A program made the position numbers and the translations under genes. Positions 1-8,512 of a DNA stretch of 64,000 nt are shown piece by piece (position 1 is the first letter of the stretch; the number at the start of each line of letters is the position of its first letter). The notes under the pieces were generated by a model. That model worked only from the letters and a program-made list of their open reading frames with translations. It did no database searches and was not told where the DNA came from. This DNA is from JBIQKZ01 sp044464765 (GTDB lineage: Bacteria > Pseudomonadota > Gammaproteobacteria > Burkholderiales > Burkholderiaceae_B): NCBI GenBank assembly GCA_044464765.1, contig JBIQKZ010000006.1:123028-187027 (forward strand), given 5' to 3'.

Positions 1-286
1 CGCGGTTCAGAAGGTGGGCGTCGATACGCGACACTTGCGGAGTGATGTCGGCCCGCACGCCCAGTGTGCGCCCCGACAACTGATCCACCAGCTTGCACGT
101 ACGCAAGCCCAGATCCGTTCCAGTTCCCGACAGCAGGGAATCAAGATACTCCACCAGGGGCGGCGCCACCAGTTCGAACCCGTAACCACGGTACAGATCG
201 AGCAAATTGCGTCGCAGCTCCTCGATGCGGCGCGCCTCGGCAGGAAGAATATCGGCCAGACTTTCTGGCAACAACCAAGTGGACAT
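1..286 (-). CDS. hisZ: ATP phosphoribosyltransferase regulatory subunit HisZ (N-terminal part, cut by window edge)
   Basis: HisZ is a catalytically inactive HisS paralogue that activates short-form HisG, the first enzyme of histidine synthesis. The visible part begins MSTWLLPESLADILP and continues through LYRGYGFELVAPPLVEYLDSL, the class II synthetase-like fold with the HisRS motif 1 region. The gene runs off the left edge after about 95 residues. Two ATGs lie in frame (289 and 286); 286 has the better spacing from an AGGG ribosome site. It lies downstream of hflC, from which it is separated by hairpins, matching the usual hflC-hisZ order in Alcaligenaceae. Confidence 0.85.
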   Translation of the reverse strand, partial: MSTWLLPESLADILPAEARRIEELRRNLLDLYRGYGFELVAPPLVEYLDSLLSGTGTDLGLRTCKLVDQLSGRTLGVRADITPQVSRIDAHLLNR

Positions 287-328
287 CATGCAGCCCTGAG
301 TAAATTCATTTGGACACGGCACACAAAC

Positions 329-366
329 AAAAAAGCGACCTGGGGCGTAAGCCCGCCAAGTCGCTT
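329..366 (-). terminator. intrinsic terminator downstream of hflC
   Basis: On the minus strand, outer arms AAGCGAC/GTCGCTT and inner arms GGGC/GCCC (written on the plus strand) enclose a GTAA loop, and the structure is followed by a run of six T. It sits between hflC and hisZ, so it should end the hfl transcript and leave hisZ to its own promoter or to readthrough. Confidence 0.65.
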
Positions 367-419
367 GCGGATAGATTAAAAACTTACGGCGTATTGTAGC
401 GTGTTGTTGCGCCAAGCCA

Positions 420-452
420 AAATGGCAACCCGCCACCGGGCGAAATTGCCAT
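420..452. repeat. hairpin between hflC and hisZ
   Basis: Perfect 8-bp arms AATGGCAA and TTGCCATT flank a GC-rich 17-nt loop just after the hflC stop codon. There is no T-run on the minus strand, so it may be an mRNA 3'-end stabiliser or the first of two tandem terminators. Confidence 0.5.
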
Positions 453-465
453 TTCTTTATTTGGC

Positions 466-1386
466 TTAGTGTGCCGTTTGGCTAGTTGCGGAAGCGCCGG
501 CGCCGGCCACTGGCGCCTTGCCCAATGACGAGCCCCAGAACTTGAAGAAGTCGTTTTCGGGGCTTAGCACCAGGATATCGCTGTCCTTGGCAAAGGCGTC
601 GCGATAGCTTTCCAGGCTTTTGTAGAAGCTGTAGAAATCAGGATTCTTGCCATAGGCATCGGCGTAGATGGCGGCAGCCGCGGCGTCGCCTTCACCCCGT
701 ATGCCTTGCGCTTCGGCATAGGCTTGGGCAAGAAGCTCCGCTCGCTGGCGATCGGCCTGCGCACGAATTCGCTCGCTATCGGCGGCGCCCGTGGCGCGCA
801 GACGGTTGGCCTCTTCCTTGCGCTCGGCCTCCATACGCCGGTAGACCGATTCCGAAATTTCCGGAGCGAAGTCGATGCGGCGCAAGCGTACATCGACCAC
901 TTCCACGCCCAAGGGCTTGGCGCGGTTATCGACGTTGGTGAGCATTTCCTTCATGATGTTGCCTCGCTCGTTCGAGACGACTTCCTTGACCGTGCGCACG
1001 TTCACCGATGCGTTCAAGGCGTCGCGAATCTGCGCTGACAAGCGCTCTTCGGCGGCACGCGTGTTGGCGCCGAACGTCACATAATACTGAAGCGGATCGC
1101 TGATACGCCATTTGACGAAGGAGTCGATCAGCAGGTTTTTCTTTTCAGCGGTTTGAATACGTTCTGGGTCTTTGGACTCGATGGTCTGCAGGCGCTTGTC
1201 CAGCAAGGTGACAGTTTCGAAGGGCGGCGGCAGTTTGAAATACAAGCCGGGTTCGGTGATGGTGTCACGCACCTCGCCCAGCGCGAATACCAACGCGGCA
1301 TCCCGTTCGCGCACCACAAACACGCAAGACGAAAGAATTGCCAGCAAAATGACCAGGCCGACCAAATAGGGGAAAAAACGTTGCAT
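466..1386 (-). CDS. hflC: HflC, SPFH-family modulator of FtsH protease
   Basis: HflC pairs with HflK in a large inner-membrane complex that surrounds and restrains the FtsH protease. The 306-residue protein has one N-terminal membrane anchor (about residues 5-25, VGLVILLAILSSCVFVV), then an SPFH/band-7 domain with the typical INxRVVVE-like region replaced by VRERDAALVFALGEV, and a charged coiled-coil rich in Glu, Arg and Ala (about 180-240). It follows hflK by 12 bp, so the two are co-transcribed and probably made in matching amounts. Length is normal for the family. Confidence 0.93.
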   Translation of the reverse strand: MQRFFPYLVGLVILLAILSSCVFVVRERDAALVFALGEVRDTITEPGLYFKLPPPFETVTLLDKRLQTIESKDPERIQTAEKKNLLIDSFVKWRISDPLQYYVTFGANTRAAEERLSAQIRDALNASVNVRTVKEVVSNERGNIMKEMLTNVDNRAKPLGVEVVDVRLRRIDFAPEISESVYRRMEAERKEEANRLRATGAADSERIRAQADRQRAELLAQAYAEAQGIRGEGDAAAAAIYADAYGKNPDFYSFYKSLESYRDAFAKDSDILVLSPENDFFKFWGSSLGKAPVAGAGASATSQTAH

Positions 1387-1398
1387 CGTGGCGGTCTC

Positions 1399-2715
1399 CT
1401 AGCGGGAATAAGGGTTCGTCAGTGTCGACGGCGCGCCGGACGACGTCGATCCGGCTCGCGGCGAAGTGCTCGAAGCCTGATTCGAAGGAGACTGAGTGGC
1501 AACGGCGGCGCTGCCGGCCACCGAGACGGTAGACGATGAATCGGCGCTTTCACGAGCCACCTGCTGCGCAATCTTGTCCAGCGGCAAATACAACATATTG
1601 TTGCCGGCCTGTGAATCCACCATGATCTTGCCGGTATTTTTCAGGATGTCCTGCATGGTCGACAAGTACATGCGTTCGCGCGTAACTTGCGGCGCCTTGC
1701 TGAACTCGGCCTCGATGCTGGTGAAGCGCGCGGTATCGCCTTGCGCATCGCCAACGACCTTGGCCCGGTAGCCTTCGGCATCCTGCATCATGCGCGACAC
1801 CTGGCCCTGGGCTTCTGGCAGCACGCGGCTGGCATAGGCATTACCCTCGTTGATCTGTCGCTCACGATCCTGCCCCGCCTTGACGGCGTCGTCGAAGGCC
1901 GCCTGCACTTGCTCGGGCGGCTGCACGTTCTGGATCGCAACAGTACTGATCTGGATTCCGGTCTCGTATCGGTTCAGGATGTCTTGGGCAAACCGCTGCA
2001 CCTTGGCGGCAATTTCAGTTCGGCCGGAATAAAGCACCGAATCCATAGGTTGCTGGCCAACGACTTCGCGCATGGCGGTTTCGACCGCCTGGCGTACGGA
2101 CTCGTCGGGCTGGCTGGTTTTGAACAGGTAATCGGGCGCGCCATTGGGCGCCAGACGATACTGCACCACGAATTGCAAATCGACGATGTTCTCGTCGGTG
2201 GTCAGCATGAGTGATTCAGTCAACACCTTGTTGCGCGACGACCCCCGGAAACCGACCTCGAATGTACGCAATTGCGAGATATTCACGGTTTGGTCATCTT
2301 CGATCGGATAAGGTAGACGCCACTGAAGACCGGGTGTCAGGGTTTTGGTGTAGGCGCCGAAACGGGTAACAACCGCAACCGTACCTTCCTGAACAATAAT
2401 AAAACCGCTGGCGAGCCATAGCGCAATGATGATGGCGATGATGACGCCGACCATCTTGGGCGAGCCCTTAGGCAGGGTTGGGCCGCTCAGGCCGGGCCGA
2501 TTGCCCCCGCCACCGCCGCCGCGCCGACCCTTGCGGCCGAACAGGGCGCCCAGGCGATTATTGAAATCGCGCCACACCTCATCGAGGTCGGGCGGGCCGC
2601 CCTGGTCGGGCCGGCGTGGCGGTTCGGAGCCACCATTGCGCGAATCGGAGCCACCGCTGTTGTTCCTGCCCCAGCCGGGATCATTGAGATTGAATATCTT
2701 GGAAATTGAACGCAT
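1399..2715 (-). CDS. hflK: HflK, SPFH-family modulator of FtsH protease
   Basis: Partner of HflC in the periplasm-facing FtsH regulatory complex. The 438-residue protein starts MRSISKIFNLNDPGWG, has a Gly/Pro/Arg-rich cytoplasmic segment (GGGGGGNRPG), one membrane helix near residues 90-110 (VGVIIAIIIALWLASGFIIV), the band-7 domain, and a low-complexity Ser/Thr/Ala tail. I chose ATG 2715 because it is preceded by AGGAAACA. An upstream in-frame start would add 20 unlike residues. Its first 35 bases overlap the end of hflX, suggesting translational coupling. Confidence 0.93.
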   Translation of the reverse strand: MRSISKIFNLNDPGWGRNNSGGSDSRNGGSEPPRRPDQGGPPDLDEVWRDFNNRLGALFGRKGRRGGGGGGNRPGLSGPTLPKGSPKMVGVIIAIIIALWLASGFIIVQEGTVAVVTRFGAYTKTLTPGLQWRLPYPIEDDQTVNISQLRTFEVGFRGSSRNKVLTESLMLTTDENIVDLQFVVQYRLAPNGAPDYLFKTSQPDESVRQAVETAMREVVGQQPMDSVLYSGRTEIAAKVQRFAQDILNRYETGIQISTVAIQNVQPPEQVQAAFDDAVKAGQDRERQINEGNAYASRVLPEAQGQVSRMMQDAEGYRAKVVGDAQGDTARFTSIEAEFSKAPQVTRERMYLSTMQDILKNTGKIMVDSQAGNNMLYLPLDKIAQQVARESADSSSTVSVAGSAAVATQSPSNQASSTSPRAGSTSSGAPSTLTNPYSR

Positions 2716-3787
2716 TGTTTCCTGTCGTTTGACCTGCCTGAACAATTGCCCCACGCAACCCGTCCAGGCCAGCACGCCTTAAAGCGCTTACAAATACTCG
2801 CGCAATGGTACCATGTTCATCGCGCTCCACGCGGGGCTCGTAGCCGGCCTCGTCTATTTTGTTGTACACCAAAATCGTTGGAACATCGGCTGCACCGATG
2901 TCGGCCAACACCTTTTTTACCTCGGCAATCTGCTCATCGCGCTGATGGCTGGACGCATCCACCACATGCAGCAAAAGGTCGGCCTGCACGGTTTCCTCGA
3001 GCGTGGCCCGGAAAGCCGCTATCAGGGTGGGCGGCAGGTCGCGGATAAACCCCACCGTATCGGAAATCACCACTTGCCCGGCCCCTTCGATCCACAACCT
3101 TCGGGTGGTGGTGTCCAGTGTGGCGAACAATTGGTCGGCTGCATAGGCGTCGGCCCGAGTCAACGCATTGAACAGCGTGGATTTTCCCGAGTTGGTATAA
3201 CCCACCAGCGACACTGACAAGATCCCGCCTCGCAGGCGCGATCTGCGCTGCGTGGTCCGTTGGCGTTGCGCCCGCTCCAAACGCTCTTTTAGAAGGCGCA
3301 CCTTGGCGCCGATCATCCTGCGATCCATTTCAAGCTGGGCCTCGCCAGGCCCCCGCATGCCGATCCCCCCACGCTGACGCTCCAGGTGGCTCCACATCCG
3401 GGTAAGACGGGTGGATAGATGCTGCAACTGCGCCAACTCGACCTGTAGCTTCCCTTCGTGGCTTTGGGCCCGCAACGCAAAAATATCCAGGATGAGCGCT
3501 ACCCGATCGACCACCCGCCGATTGAAACCCCGCTCCAGATTGCGCTGCTGGGCCGGTGTGAGGGCCTGATCGAACAGGATGATGTCTGCCTCGCCTTCAT
3601 CGGCCATCAGCACGCCCTCTTCCAGCTTGCCCGTGCCAATGAAATAGGCGGCGTCGGGTCGGGCGCGACGCGCCGTCAGGACGCCCACGATCTGCGCGCC
3701 GGCCCCTTCGGCCAGCATGATGAATTCCTGGGAATGCGCCTCGAAATCGGGCTCGCCCAGATCGACGCTTACAACTAACGCTTTCAT
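2681..3787 (-). CDS. hflX: GTPase HflX, ribosome-splitting/rescue factor
   Basis: HflX is a ribosome-associated GTPase that splits stalled 70S ribosomes under stress. The 368-residue protein has the N-terminal HflX domain (GTGKLEEG near residue 52), a helical arm (RGPGEAQLEMDRRMI), then the G domain with G1 GYTNSGKST, G3 DTVGF and G4 YNKID. It lies between hfq and hflK as in many proteobacteria. The C-terminus is short, and its last codons overlap hflK by 35 bp. Confidence 0.95.
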   Translation of the reverse strand: MKALVVSVDLGEPDFEAHSQEFIMLAEGAGAQIVGVLTARRARPDAAYFIGTGKLEEGVLMADEGEADIILFDQALTPAQQRNLERGFNRRVVDRVALILDIFALRAQSHEGKLQVELAQLQHLSTRLTRMWSHLERQRGGIGMRGPGEAQLEMDRRMIGAKVRLLKERLERAQRQRTTQRRSRLRGGILSVSLVGYTNSGKSTLFNALTRADAYAADQLFATLDTTTRRLWIEGAGQVVISDTVGFIRDLPPTLIAAFRATLEETVQADLLLHVVDASSHQRDEQIAEVKKVLADIGAADVPTILVYNKIDEAGYEPRVERDEHGTIARVFVSALRRAGLDGLRGAIVQAGQTTGNNAFNFQDIQSQ

Positions 3788-3862
3788 TGCGTCCTTATAA
3801 AAGAAACACCCGCCGGCGCAGGGCGCGCGGCGGGTATTCCAGTGAGCATGAGACCAGCTGGA

Positions 3863-4102
3863 TTATTCGTCGGCCTGCCCATCAACCTGGAACACGACGG
3901 GGCGCGCCGGAACCACGGTGGAAATGGCATGCTTGTACACCATTTGGGTAACCGTGTTGCGCAGCAATACAACGTATTGATCGAATGATTCAACCTGGCC
4001 TTGCAGCTTGATGCCGTTGACAAGATAGATGGATACGGGCACATGATCCTTGCGAAGTGCATTCAGAAACGGATCTTGTAGTGTTTGCCCTTTATTGCTC
4101 AT
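3863..4102 (-). CDS. hfq: RNA chaperone Hfq
   Basis: Hfq forms a hexameric ring that pairs small RNAs with mRNAs. The 79-residue protein contains Sm1 (residues about 8-45, with LQDPFLNALRK and VNGIKLQGQVESFDQYVVLL) and Sm2 with the YKHAISTVVP signature. The C-terminal tail is very short, ending VFQVDGQADE, as is usual in Bordetella-like species. It is the first gene of the hfq-hflX-hflK-hflC unit. A-T rich DNA at 4103-4170 upstream, with TATATAAC close to the start, is a plausible promoter. Confidence 0.97.
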   Translation of the reverse strand: MSNKGQTLQDPFLNALRKDHVPVSIYLVNGIKLQGQVESFDQYVVLLRNTVTQMVYKHAISTVVPARPVVFQVDGQADE

Positions 4103-4198
4103 TGGCTTAGCTCCAATTATGGTTGTTATATAAAACGTTCTCTAAAGTACATACTTTACAGGGTTTTCCCTCAACGTGCCACGAAAGACAGTTGATTT

Positions 4199-4223
4199 GG
4201 TGTACATTTTTACACCTGTTTTT
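4199..4223. terminator. hairpin between hisC and hfq
   Basis: GGTGTA and TACACC form a 6-bp stem around a 6-nt loop. The T-run (TGTTTTTT) follows on the plus strand, whereas on the minus strand, where hisC ends, it follows an A-rich stretch. It may work weakly in either direction, separating hisC from the hfq promoter. Confidence 0.35.
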
Positions 4224-5305
4224 TATGTGGGGCTACGACACAGGTCGGCCAGAGCGCGCAACAGCCGTTGGCAGTCCTGGGGGGCGCCGACGGTAATGCG
4301 CAAGAAGTCGCGAATACGCGGCTGCATGAAATGCCTGACCAATATGCTTTGCGTACGCAAGCCCGTTGCCAGCTCGGGGCCGGCATGCGATGGGTGCCTG
4401 GCAAACACAAAGTTCGCCAAACTGGGAAGCACCTCGAAGCCCAACGCTTCAAGCCCTTGCATCAAGTCGCCGCGCGCCGCAATAACAGCCTGGCGCTTTT
4501 CTTCGAACCATTCCTGGTCGCCGATCGACGCCATCGCGCCCGCCTGCGCCAGGCGATCCAACGGATAAGAATTGAAGCTGTCCTTCACACGCTGCAGGCC
4601 CGCCACCGTTTCCACGCTGCCGATGGCGAATCCCACACGCAGGCCTGCCAGAGCCCGCGATTTGGAAAACGTGTGCACGACCACAACGTTTTCGTGCTCG
4701 GGCAGCAAGGCAACCGCAGAGTCGGCGCCAAAATCGACATACGCCTCATCCACCACGACCGCTGTATCGGGGTTTGCTCCGGCGATCCGGGCGATCTCGG
4801 CCAGCCCCAGCGCCATGCCGGTGGGCGCGTTGGGGTTCGCGAAAATAATGCCGGCCGGCGCCACCGCGCGTGGCGCAACATAGTCGTCGACGCAGATGGA
4901 GAAATCGTCAACCAGCGGAATGATCTCGTGAGGGACCGCATACAGCGTGCAATACGTTTTATAAAAACTGTATGTAATGTCCGGCATCAGCAAAGGACGC
5001 CGATTCCGAAGAAACAGACCATTGAAGATATGCGCCAGGATTTCGTCGGAGCCATTCCCCAAAAAAACCTGTTCACCCATTACGCCATAGCGGTGCGCGA
5101 TCGCATCGCGCAGGCTGGACGACTCGGGATCGGGATACAGGCGCAGACCGTCGTCGGCGGCAGCCTGGATGGCCGCCAAGGCACGCGGCGATGGCCCGTA
5201 GGGATTCTCGTTGGTATTGAGCTTTAACAGATCAGCCACCTTGGGCTGTTCGCCGGGAATGTACGGCGCCAGACCCTCAACGTGATCGCTCCAGAATCGA
5301 CTCAA
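4223..5305 (-). CDS. hisC: histidinol-phosphate aminotransferase
   Basis: PLP enzyme converting imidazole acetol phosphate to histidinol phosphate. The 360-residue protein shows the family order: KLNTNENPYGPSP near the N-terminus, LGNGSDEIL, the VVDEAYVDF motif, and the PLP lysine in TFSKSRALAGLRVGFAIG. The start appears to be TTG directly after the der stop codon, with GGGGG four bases upstream. The encoded MSRFW start resembles Bordetella HisC as I remember it. Close packing behind der implies co-transcription. Confidence 0.93.
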   Translation of the reverse strand: MSRFWSDHVEGLAPYIPGEQPKVADLLKLNTNENPYGPSPRALAAIQAAADDGLRLYPDPESSSLRDAIAHRYGVMGEQVFLGNGSDEILAHIFNGLFLRNRRPLLMPDITYSFYKTYCTLYAVPHEIIPLVDDFSICVDDYVAPRAVAPAGIIFANPNAPTGMALGLAEIARIAGANPDTAVVVDEAYVDFGADSAVALLPEHENVVVVHTFSKSRALAGLRVGFAIGSVETVAGLQRVKDSFNSYPLDRLAQAGAMASIGDQEWFEEKRQAVIAARGDLMQGLEALGFEVLPSLANFVFARHPSHAGPELATGLRTQSILVRHFMQPRIRDFLRITVGAPQDCQRLLRALADLCRSPT

Positions 5306-6703
5306 TTAAGCCCCCTTTTGTATATACGGATTCAATGACGACTTGAACTCCAGACGCAGCGGCGTGCCATCAAGCTTGAAGGCGGTACGAAAACGACCTT
5401 CAAGATAGCGGCGATAGGACTCGGGTATGGCGTCCAGTGCGTTTCCATGGATGATGATCAGCGGCGGATTCTGGCCTCCCTGATGCGCGTAGCGCATCTT
5501 GGGCCTGAAGATTCCTTTGCGTGGCGGCGGTTGCTGTTCGACGGCCGCCAACAATTCACGTGTTAGACGAGGCGTGGACAACTTGGCAAATGCCGCCGCA
5601 TGGGCGGCATTGACGGAACGCAATAATGGGCCCACGCCCTGACCCTTAAGGGCCGACATGGTATGCATTTTTGCGAACGACAGGAACCGCAGTTTTCGGT
5701 CGAACTCGCGCTGGATGCGTTCGCGCTGCTCTGCGTCCAGGCCGTCCCATTTGTTGATGGCCACCACCATCGCGCGGCCGGTTTCGAGCACGAAACCGGC
5801 GATATGCGCATCCTGATCCGATATCTCGGCCTGTGCGTCCAGCATCAGCACAACGACATTGCTCGCCTCGATGGCCTGCAATGTCTTGATTACGGAAAAT
5901 TTCTCGACGGCCTCGAACACCTTGCCACGTCGACGCAATCCCGCCGTATCGATCAGCGTGTATTTGATCCCGTTGCGCTCGAACTCGATCTCAATCGCAT
6001 CGCGCGTGGTGCCCGGCATGTCGAAGGCGATAACCCTTTCTTCGCCCAACAGGGTATTGATCAGCGTGGATTTTCCCACGTTGGGTCGCCCGACAATAGC
6101 CAGCTTGATGCGATGCTCTATCGCGGCGTCCGCCTCTTCGGGCTGCGTGTCGTCGTGCGCTGGTTGCGGCGCATCGGCCACGTCGTCGTGTTCATCGTCA
6201 GGCAGTTCGTCCATGAACGACAAGGCTTTTTCGATGAGTTCCGCCACGCCATCCCCATGCGATGCGGAAATAGCATAGGGTTCGCCCAGGCCCAATTCGT
6301 GGAACTCGACCGTCGCTGAGCCATGGCGCATACCTTCAGCCTTGTTGACGGCGAGGAATACACGCTGGCCCATACGGCGCAACAACTGGGCGATTTCGTG
6401 ATCATGGGCGTTAACCCCTGCCCGCGCATCCACCAGAAAAATAACGACGTCCGCTTCAGCAATGGCCTGGTGCGTCTGCCGGGCCATCTCGCGCACGATG
6501 CCGTCCTTGGCCACCGGCTCGAAACCGCCGGTATCCACAGCCAGGAAGGGGCGATCACCCATCCGCCCCTCGCCATAGTGGCGATCGCGGGTCAAGCCCG
6601 AGAAGTTGGCCACCAGCGCATTGCGCGTGCGGGTCAGCCGATTGAACAAGGTGGACTTGCCAACATTGGCACGCCCAACCAAGGCTACGACCGGCTTGAA
6701 CAT
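5306..6703 (-). CDS. der: GTPase Der (EngA), 50S ribosome assembly
   Basis: Essential tandem-domain GTPase for 50S subunit maturation. About 465 residues: GTPase domain 1 with G1 written GRANVGKST (the usual Pro is Ala), an acidic linker (DDEHDDVADAPQPAHDD), GTPase domain 2 with GRPNVGKST, DTAGL and NKWD, and the KH-like C-terminal domain (PPLIIIHGNALDAIPESYRRYLEGRFR). ATG 6703 is preferred. A TTG at 6715 overlaps the bamB stop and would add KKSM-type residues. It follows bamB with an 8-bp gap. Confidence 0.94.
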   Translation of the reverse strand: MFKPVVALVGRANVGKSTLFNRLTRTRNALVANFSGLTRDRHYGEGRMGDRPFLAVDTGGFEPVAKDGIVREMARQTHQAIAEADVVIFLVDARAGVNAHDHEIAQLLRRMGQRVFLAVNKAEGMRHGSATVEFHELGLGEPYAISASHGDGVAELIEKALSFMDELPDDEHDDVADAPQPAHDDTQPEEADAAIEHRIKLAIVGRPNVGKSTLINTLLGEERVIAFDMPGTTRDAIEIEFERNGIKYTLIDTAGLRRRGKVFEAVEKFSVIKTLQAIEASNVVVLMLDAQAEISDQDAHIAGFVLETGRAMVVAINKWDGLDAEQRERIQREFDRKLRFLSFAKMHTMSALKGQGVGPLLRSVNAAHAAAFAKLSTPRLTRELLAAVEQQPPPRKGIFRPKMRYAHQGGQNPPLIIIHGNALDAIPESYRRYLEGRFRTAFKLDGTPLRLEFKSSLNPYIQKGA

Positions 6704-6711
6704 TGATTTCT

Positions 6712-7869
6712 TCAATTGACACCAACCAAAACCAAATTGCCACCGCCGGTTTGCACCAAGACGCCACGATTGGTGGCAACCAGCGGCGATACGATCGCGT
6801 CGCCCCCAACCTGAACACGACCCAGCAGATGGCCGTCGGCACGCGACAGAAAATGTACATAGCCTTGGTAATCGCCTACTGCAAGCGCCTGCGGCACCAC
6901 GGCTGGCCCCGCCAGCTTGCGGTTGCGCAGACCGTCTTGCTTCCAGGCTTCCTGCCCGTCGGCCAGGCCAAACGCGTAAACAACATCGCGCGTGTTGGCC
7001 GCATAGGCTTGCCGATCATCGATGATCAAGCCGGTGGTGCTGGAAAAAGGCTGCTCCCAAATTGGCATTCCGCCCTGCGAGACGTCAAAGCAGACAATAC
7101 GCCCTTGATAAGCGACTGCACACAGCAGCGGCCCCATAACCTGCGGGGCGCCGACGACATCGCTGATGCGCTCCAGGTCGGTGGCGCCACGCGAAACAGA
7201 GACAGTACCTTCCCATTGAACCGCCCCATTCTGGGCGGCAATGACAATAAGCTTGCCATTGGGCAAACCAGAGATCACCACGCCGTCGATCACCAGCATT
7301 TGCATATTGGTTTTCAGCGCCAATGCCGGGCCTGGGCGCTGGACGCTCCAGAGCAGATCGCCATTGGCGGCGTCGAAGGCCTGGATGCGGTAATCGCTGC
7401 TGCGCACCGCCACGATCCCCTCTCCCACGGCGGGAGGGACGTCTACCTGGCTGCTGGCCTTGACCATCCATTTCTCGCGACCCGATTCGTCGAACGCGAC
7501 AACAGTGCCGTCGGGCGCCGCCACAGCAGTGGTGATGCCATCGGATCCGACGCCTGCTGACAATGCCATGCCCGCGCTGGCCTGCCACTGGATCGCGCCC
7601 GACGACAAGGCCACCTTGACGACCGAACCGTTGGGGGCGGCGGCATAGACCGAGTCGCCGACCACCTGAGGCACAAACCCGGCGCCGCTGCCGCTGCCAA
7701 TGCCCGCCGACCAAGCCACACTGGCAGAAACCCCCGCCGGGTACTCCGTCAGCGGCAAGGGATCGTACTTTGGATTCTTAGTGCTGAACATGGAGCAGCC
7801 GGCCAAGGCCGTTACACCAATCGCCAGCACCGCAGTGCGCAAGGTACGAAGAAAGGAAGTCGAATGCAT
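6712..7869 (-). CDS. bamB: outer membrane assembly lipoprotein BamB
   Basis: BamB is the beta-propeller lipoprotein of the BAM complex that inserts outer membrane proteins. From ATG 7869 (a TTG at 7887 is also possible) it has a signal peptide ending in the lipobox LAG-C at about residue 25. Repeated WD-like blades with PQQ-type motifs follow (WSAGIGSG, IQWQASAG, LLWSVQRPG, VQWEGTVSV, EAWKQDGL). Length 385 is normal. It sits between yfgM and der, the order found in most proteobacteria. Confidence 0.93.
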   Translation of the reverse strand: MHSTSFLRTLRTAVLAIGVTALAGCSMFSTKNPKYDPLPLTEYPAGVSASVAWSAGIGSGSGAGFVPQVVGDSVYAAAPNGSVVKVALSSGAIQWQASAGMALSAGVGSDGITTAVAAPDGTVVAFDESGREKWMVKASSQVDVPPAVGEGIVAVRSSDYRIQAFDAANGDLLWSVQRPGPALALKTNMQMLVIDGVVISGLPNGKLIVIAAQNGAVQWEGTVSVSRGATDLERISDVVGAPQVMGPLLCAVAYQGRIVCFDVSQGGMPIWEQPFSSTTGLIIDDRQAYAANTRDVVYAFGLADGQEAWKQDGLRNRKLAGPAVVPQALAVGDYQGYVHFLSRADGHLLGRVQVGGDAIVSPLVATNRGVLVQTGGGNLVLVGVN

Positions 7870-7873
7870 AGCG

Positions 7874-8509
7874 TCAGGCTCCACCAAGGGCGTCGATTTT
7901 TAGCTGAATGATCTGGCTGGCCGGCTGGCCCGCCAAGGCCCCTGCAGCAAGCTCCCAAGCCGCACGCGCCTGGGCGCTATCGCCCTGGGCCGCGAAAATA
8001 TCGCCACGGCGATCGGCAAACAGCCCTTCGAAGGGCTTGGGCGCATCGTTGATTTGGGCCAGCGCTTCGTCGTATTTTTGCTGTTCAAGCAAGATTCCCG
8101 CGAGCCGCAACCGTGCCAATGGCACCAGTGCAGGGTCGTCGCCATTCTGGACCAGCCATTGCAACTGTTCGCGTGCACCGTCCAGGTCGTTGCGCTGCTC
8201 GAGCGCCTGCGCAGCAACCAATAAGCCTCGCGATGTGTAGCCCGATGAAGGGAAATCGTTGCGCAACGTTTCACTGGCCGCCTTGATGCGCGCCGTGGAG
8301 TCAGGATCCTGCGTGGCGGTGGCTGTCTCGAGTGCTTCGAAATACCCCATGGCCTGGGAGGCCTGATGGCCCTGATACCACTGCCAACCCCGCCAGCCAA
8401 CGACAATCGCTACACCCACGAACACCACAATGGCAATCAAGGTGCCGTAGCGATCCCACCAGGCGCGCAATGCGTCGAGTTTTTCCTGTTCTTCTAAATC
8501 GTATGCCAT
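7874..8509 (-). CDS. YfgM-like tetratricopeptide inner-membrane protein
   Basis: YfgM-family proteins are ancillary SecYEG partners that bind periplasmic chaperones. The 211-residue protein begins MAYDLEEQEKLDALRAWW, has one membrane helix at about 23-44 (LIAIVVFVGVAIVVGWRGW), and then TPR-like repeats in the periplasm (YTSRGLLVAAQALEQR, LARLRLAGILLEQQKYDEALA, RRGDIFAAQGDSAQAR). It is packed between hisS (3-bp gap) and bamB (4-bp gap). Naming follows family and context. Confidence 0.88.
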   Translation of the reverse strand: MAYDLEEQEKLDALRAWWDRYGTLIAIVVFVGVAIVVGWRGWQWYQGHQASQAMGYFEALETATATQDPDSTARIKAASETLRNDFPSSGYTSRGLLVAAQALEQRNDLDGAREQLQWLVQNGDDPALVPLARLRLAGILLEQQKYDEALAQINDAPKPFEGLFADRRGDIFAAQGDSAQARAAWELAAGALAGQPASQIIQLKIDALGGA

Positions 8510-8512
8510 GCG

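Noticed and set aside
2426..2782. Plus-strand Pro/Arg-rich frame opposite hflK
   Set aside because: It is antisense to the Gly-rich HflK N-terminus. Its composition follows from that repeat, and it has no start signal.
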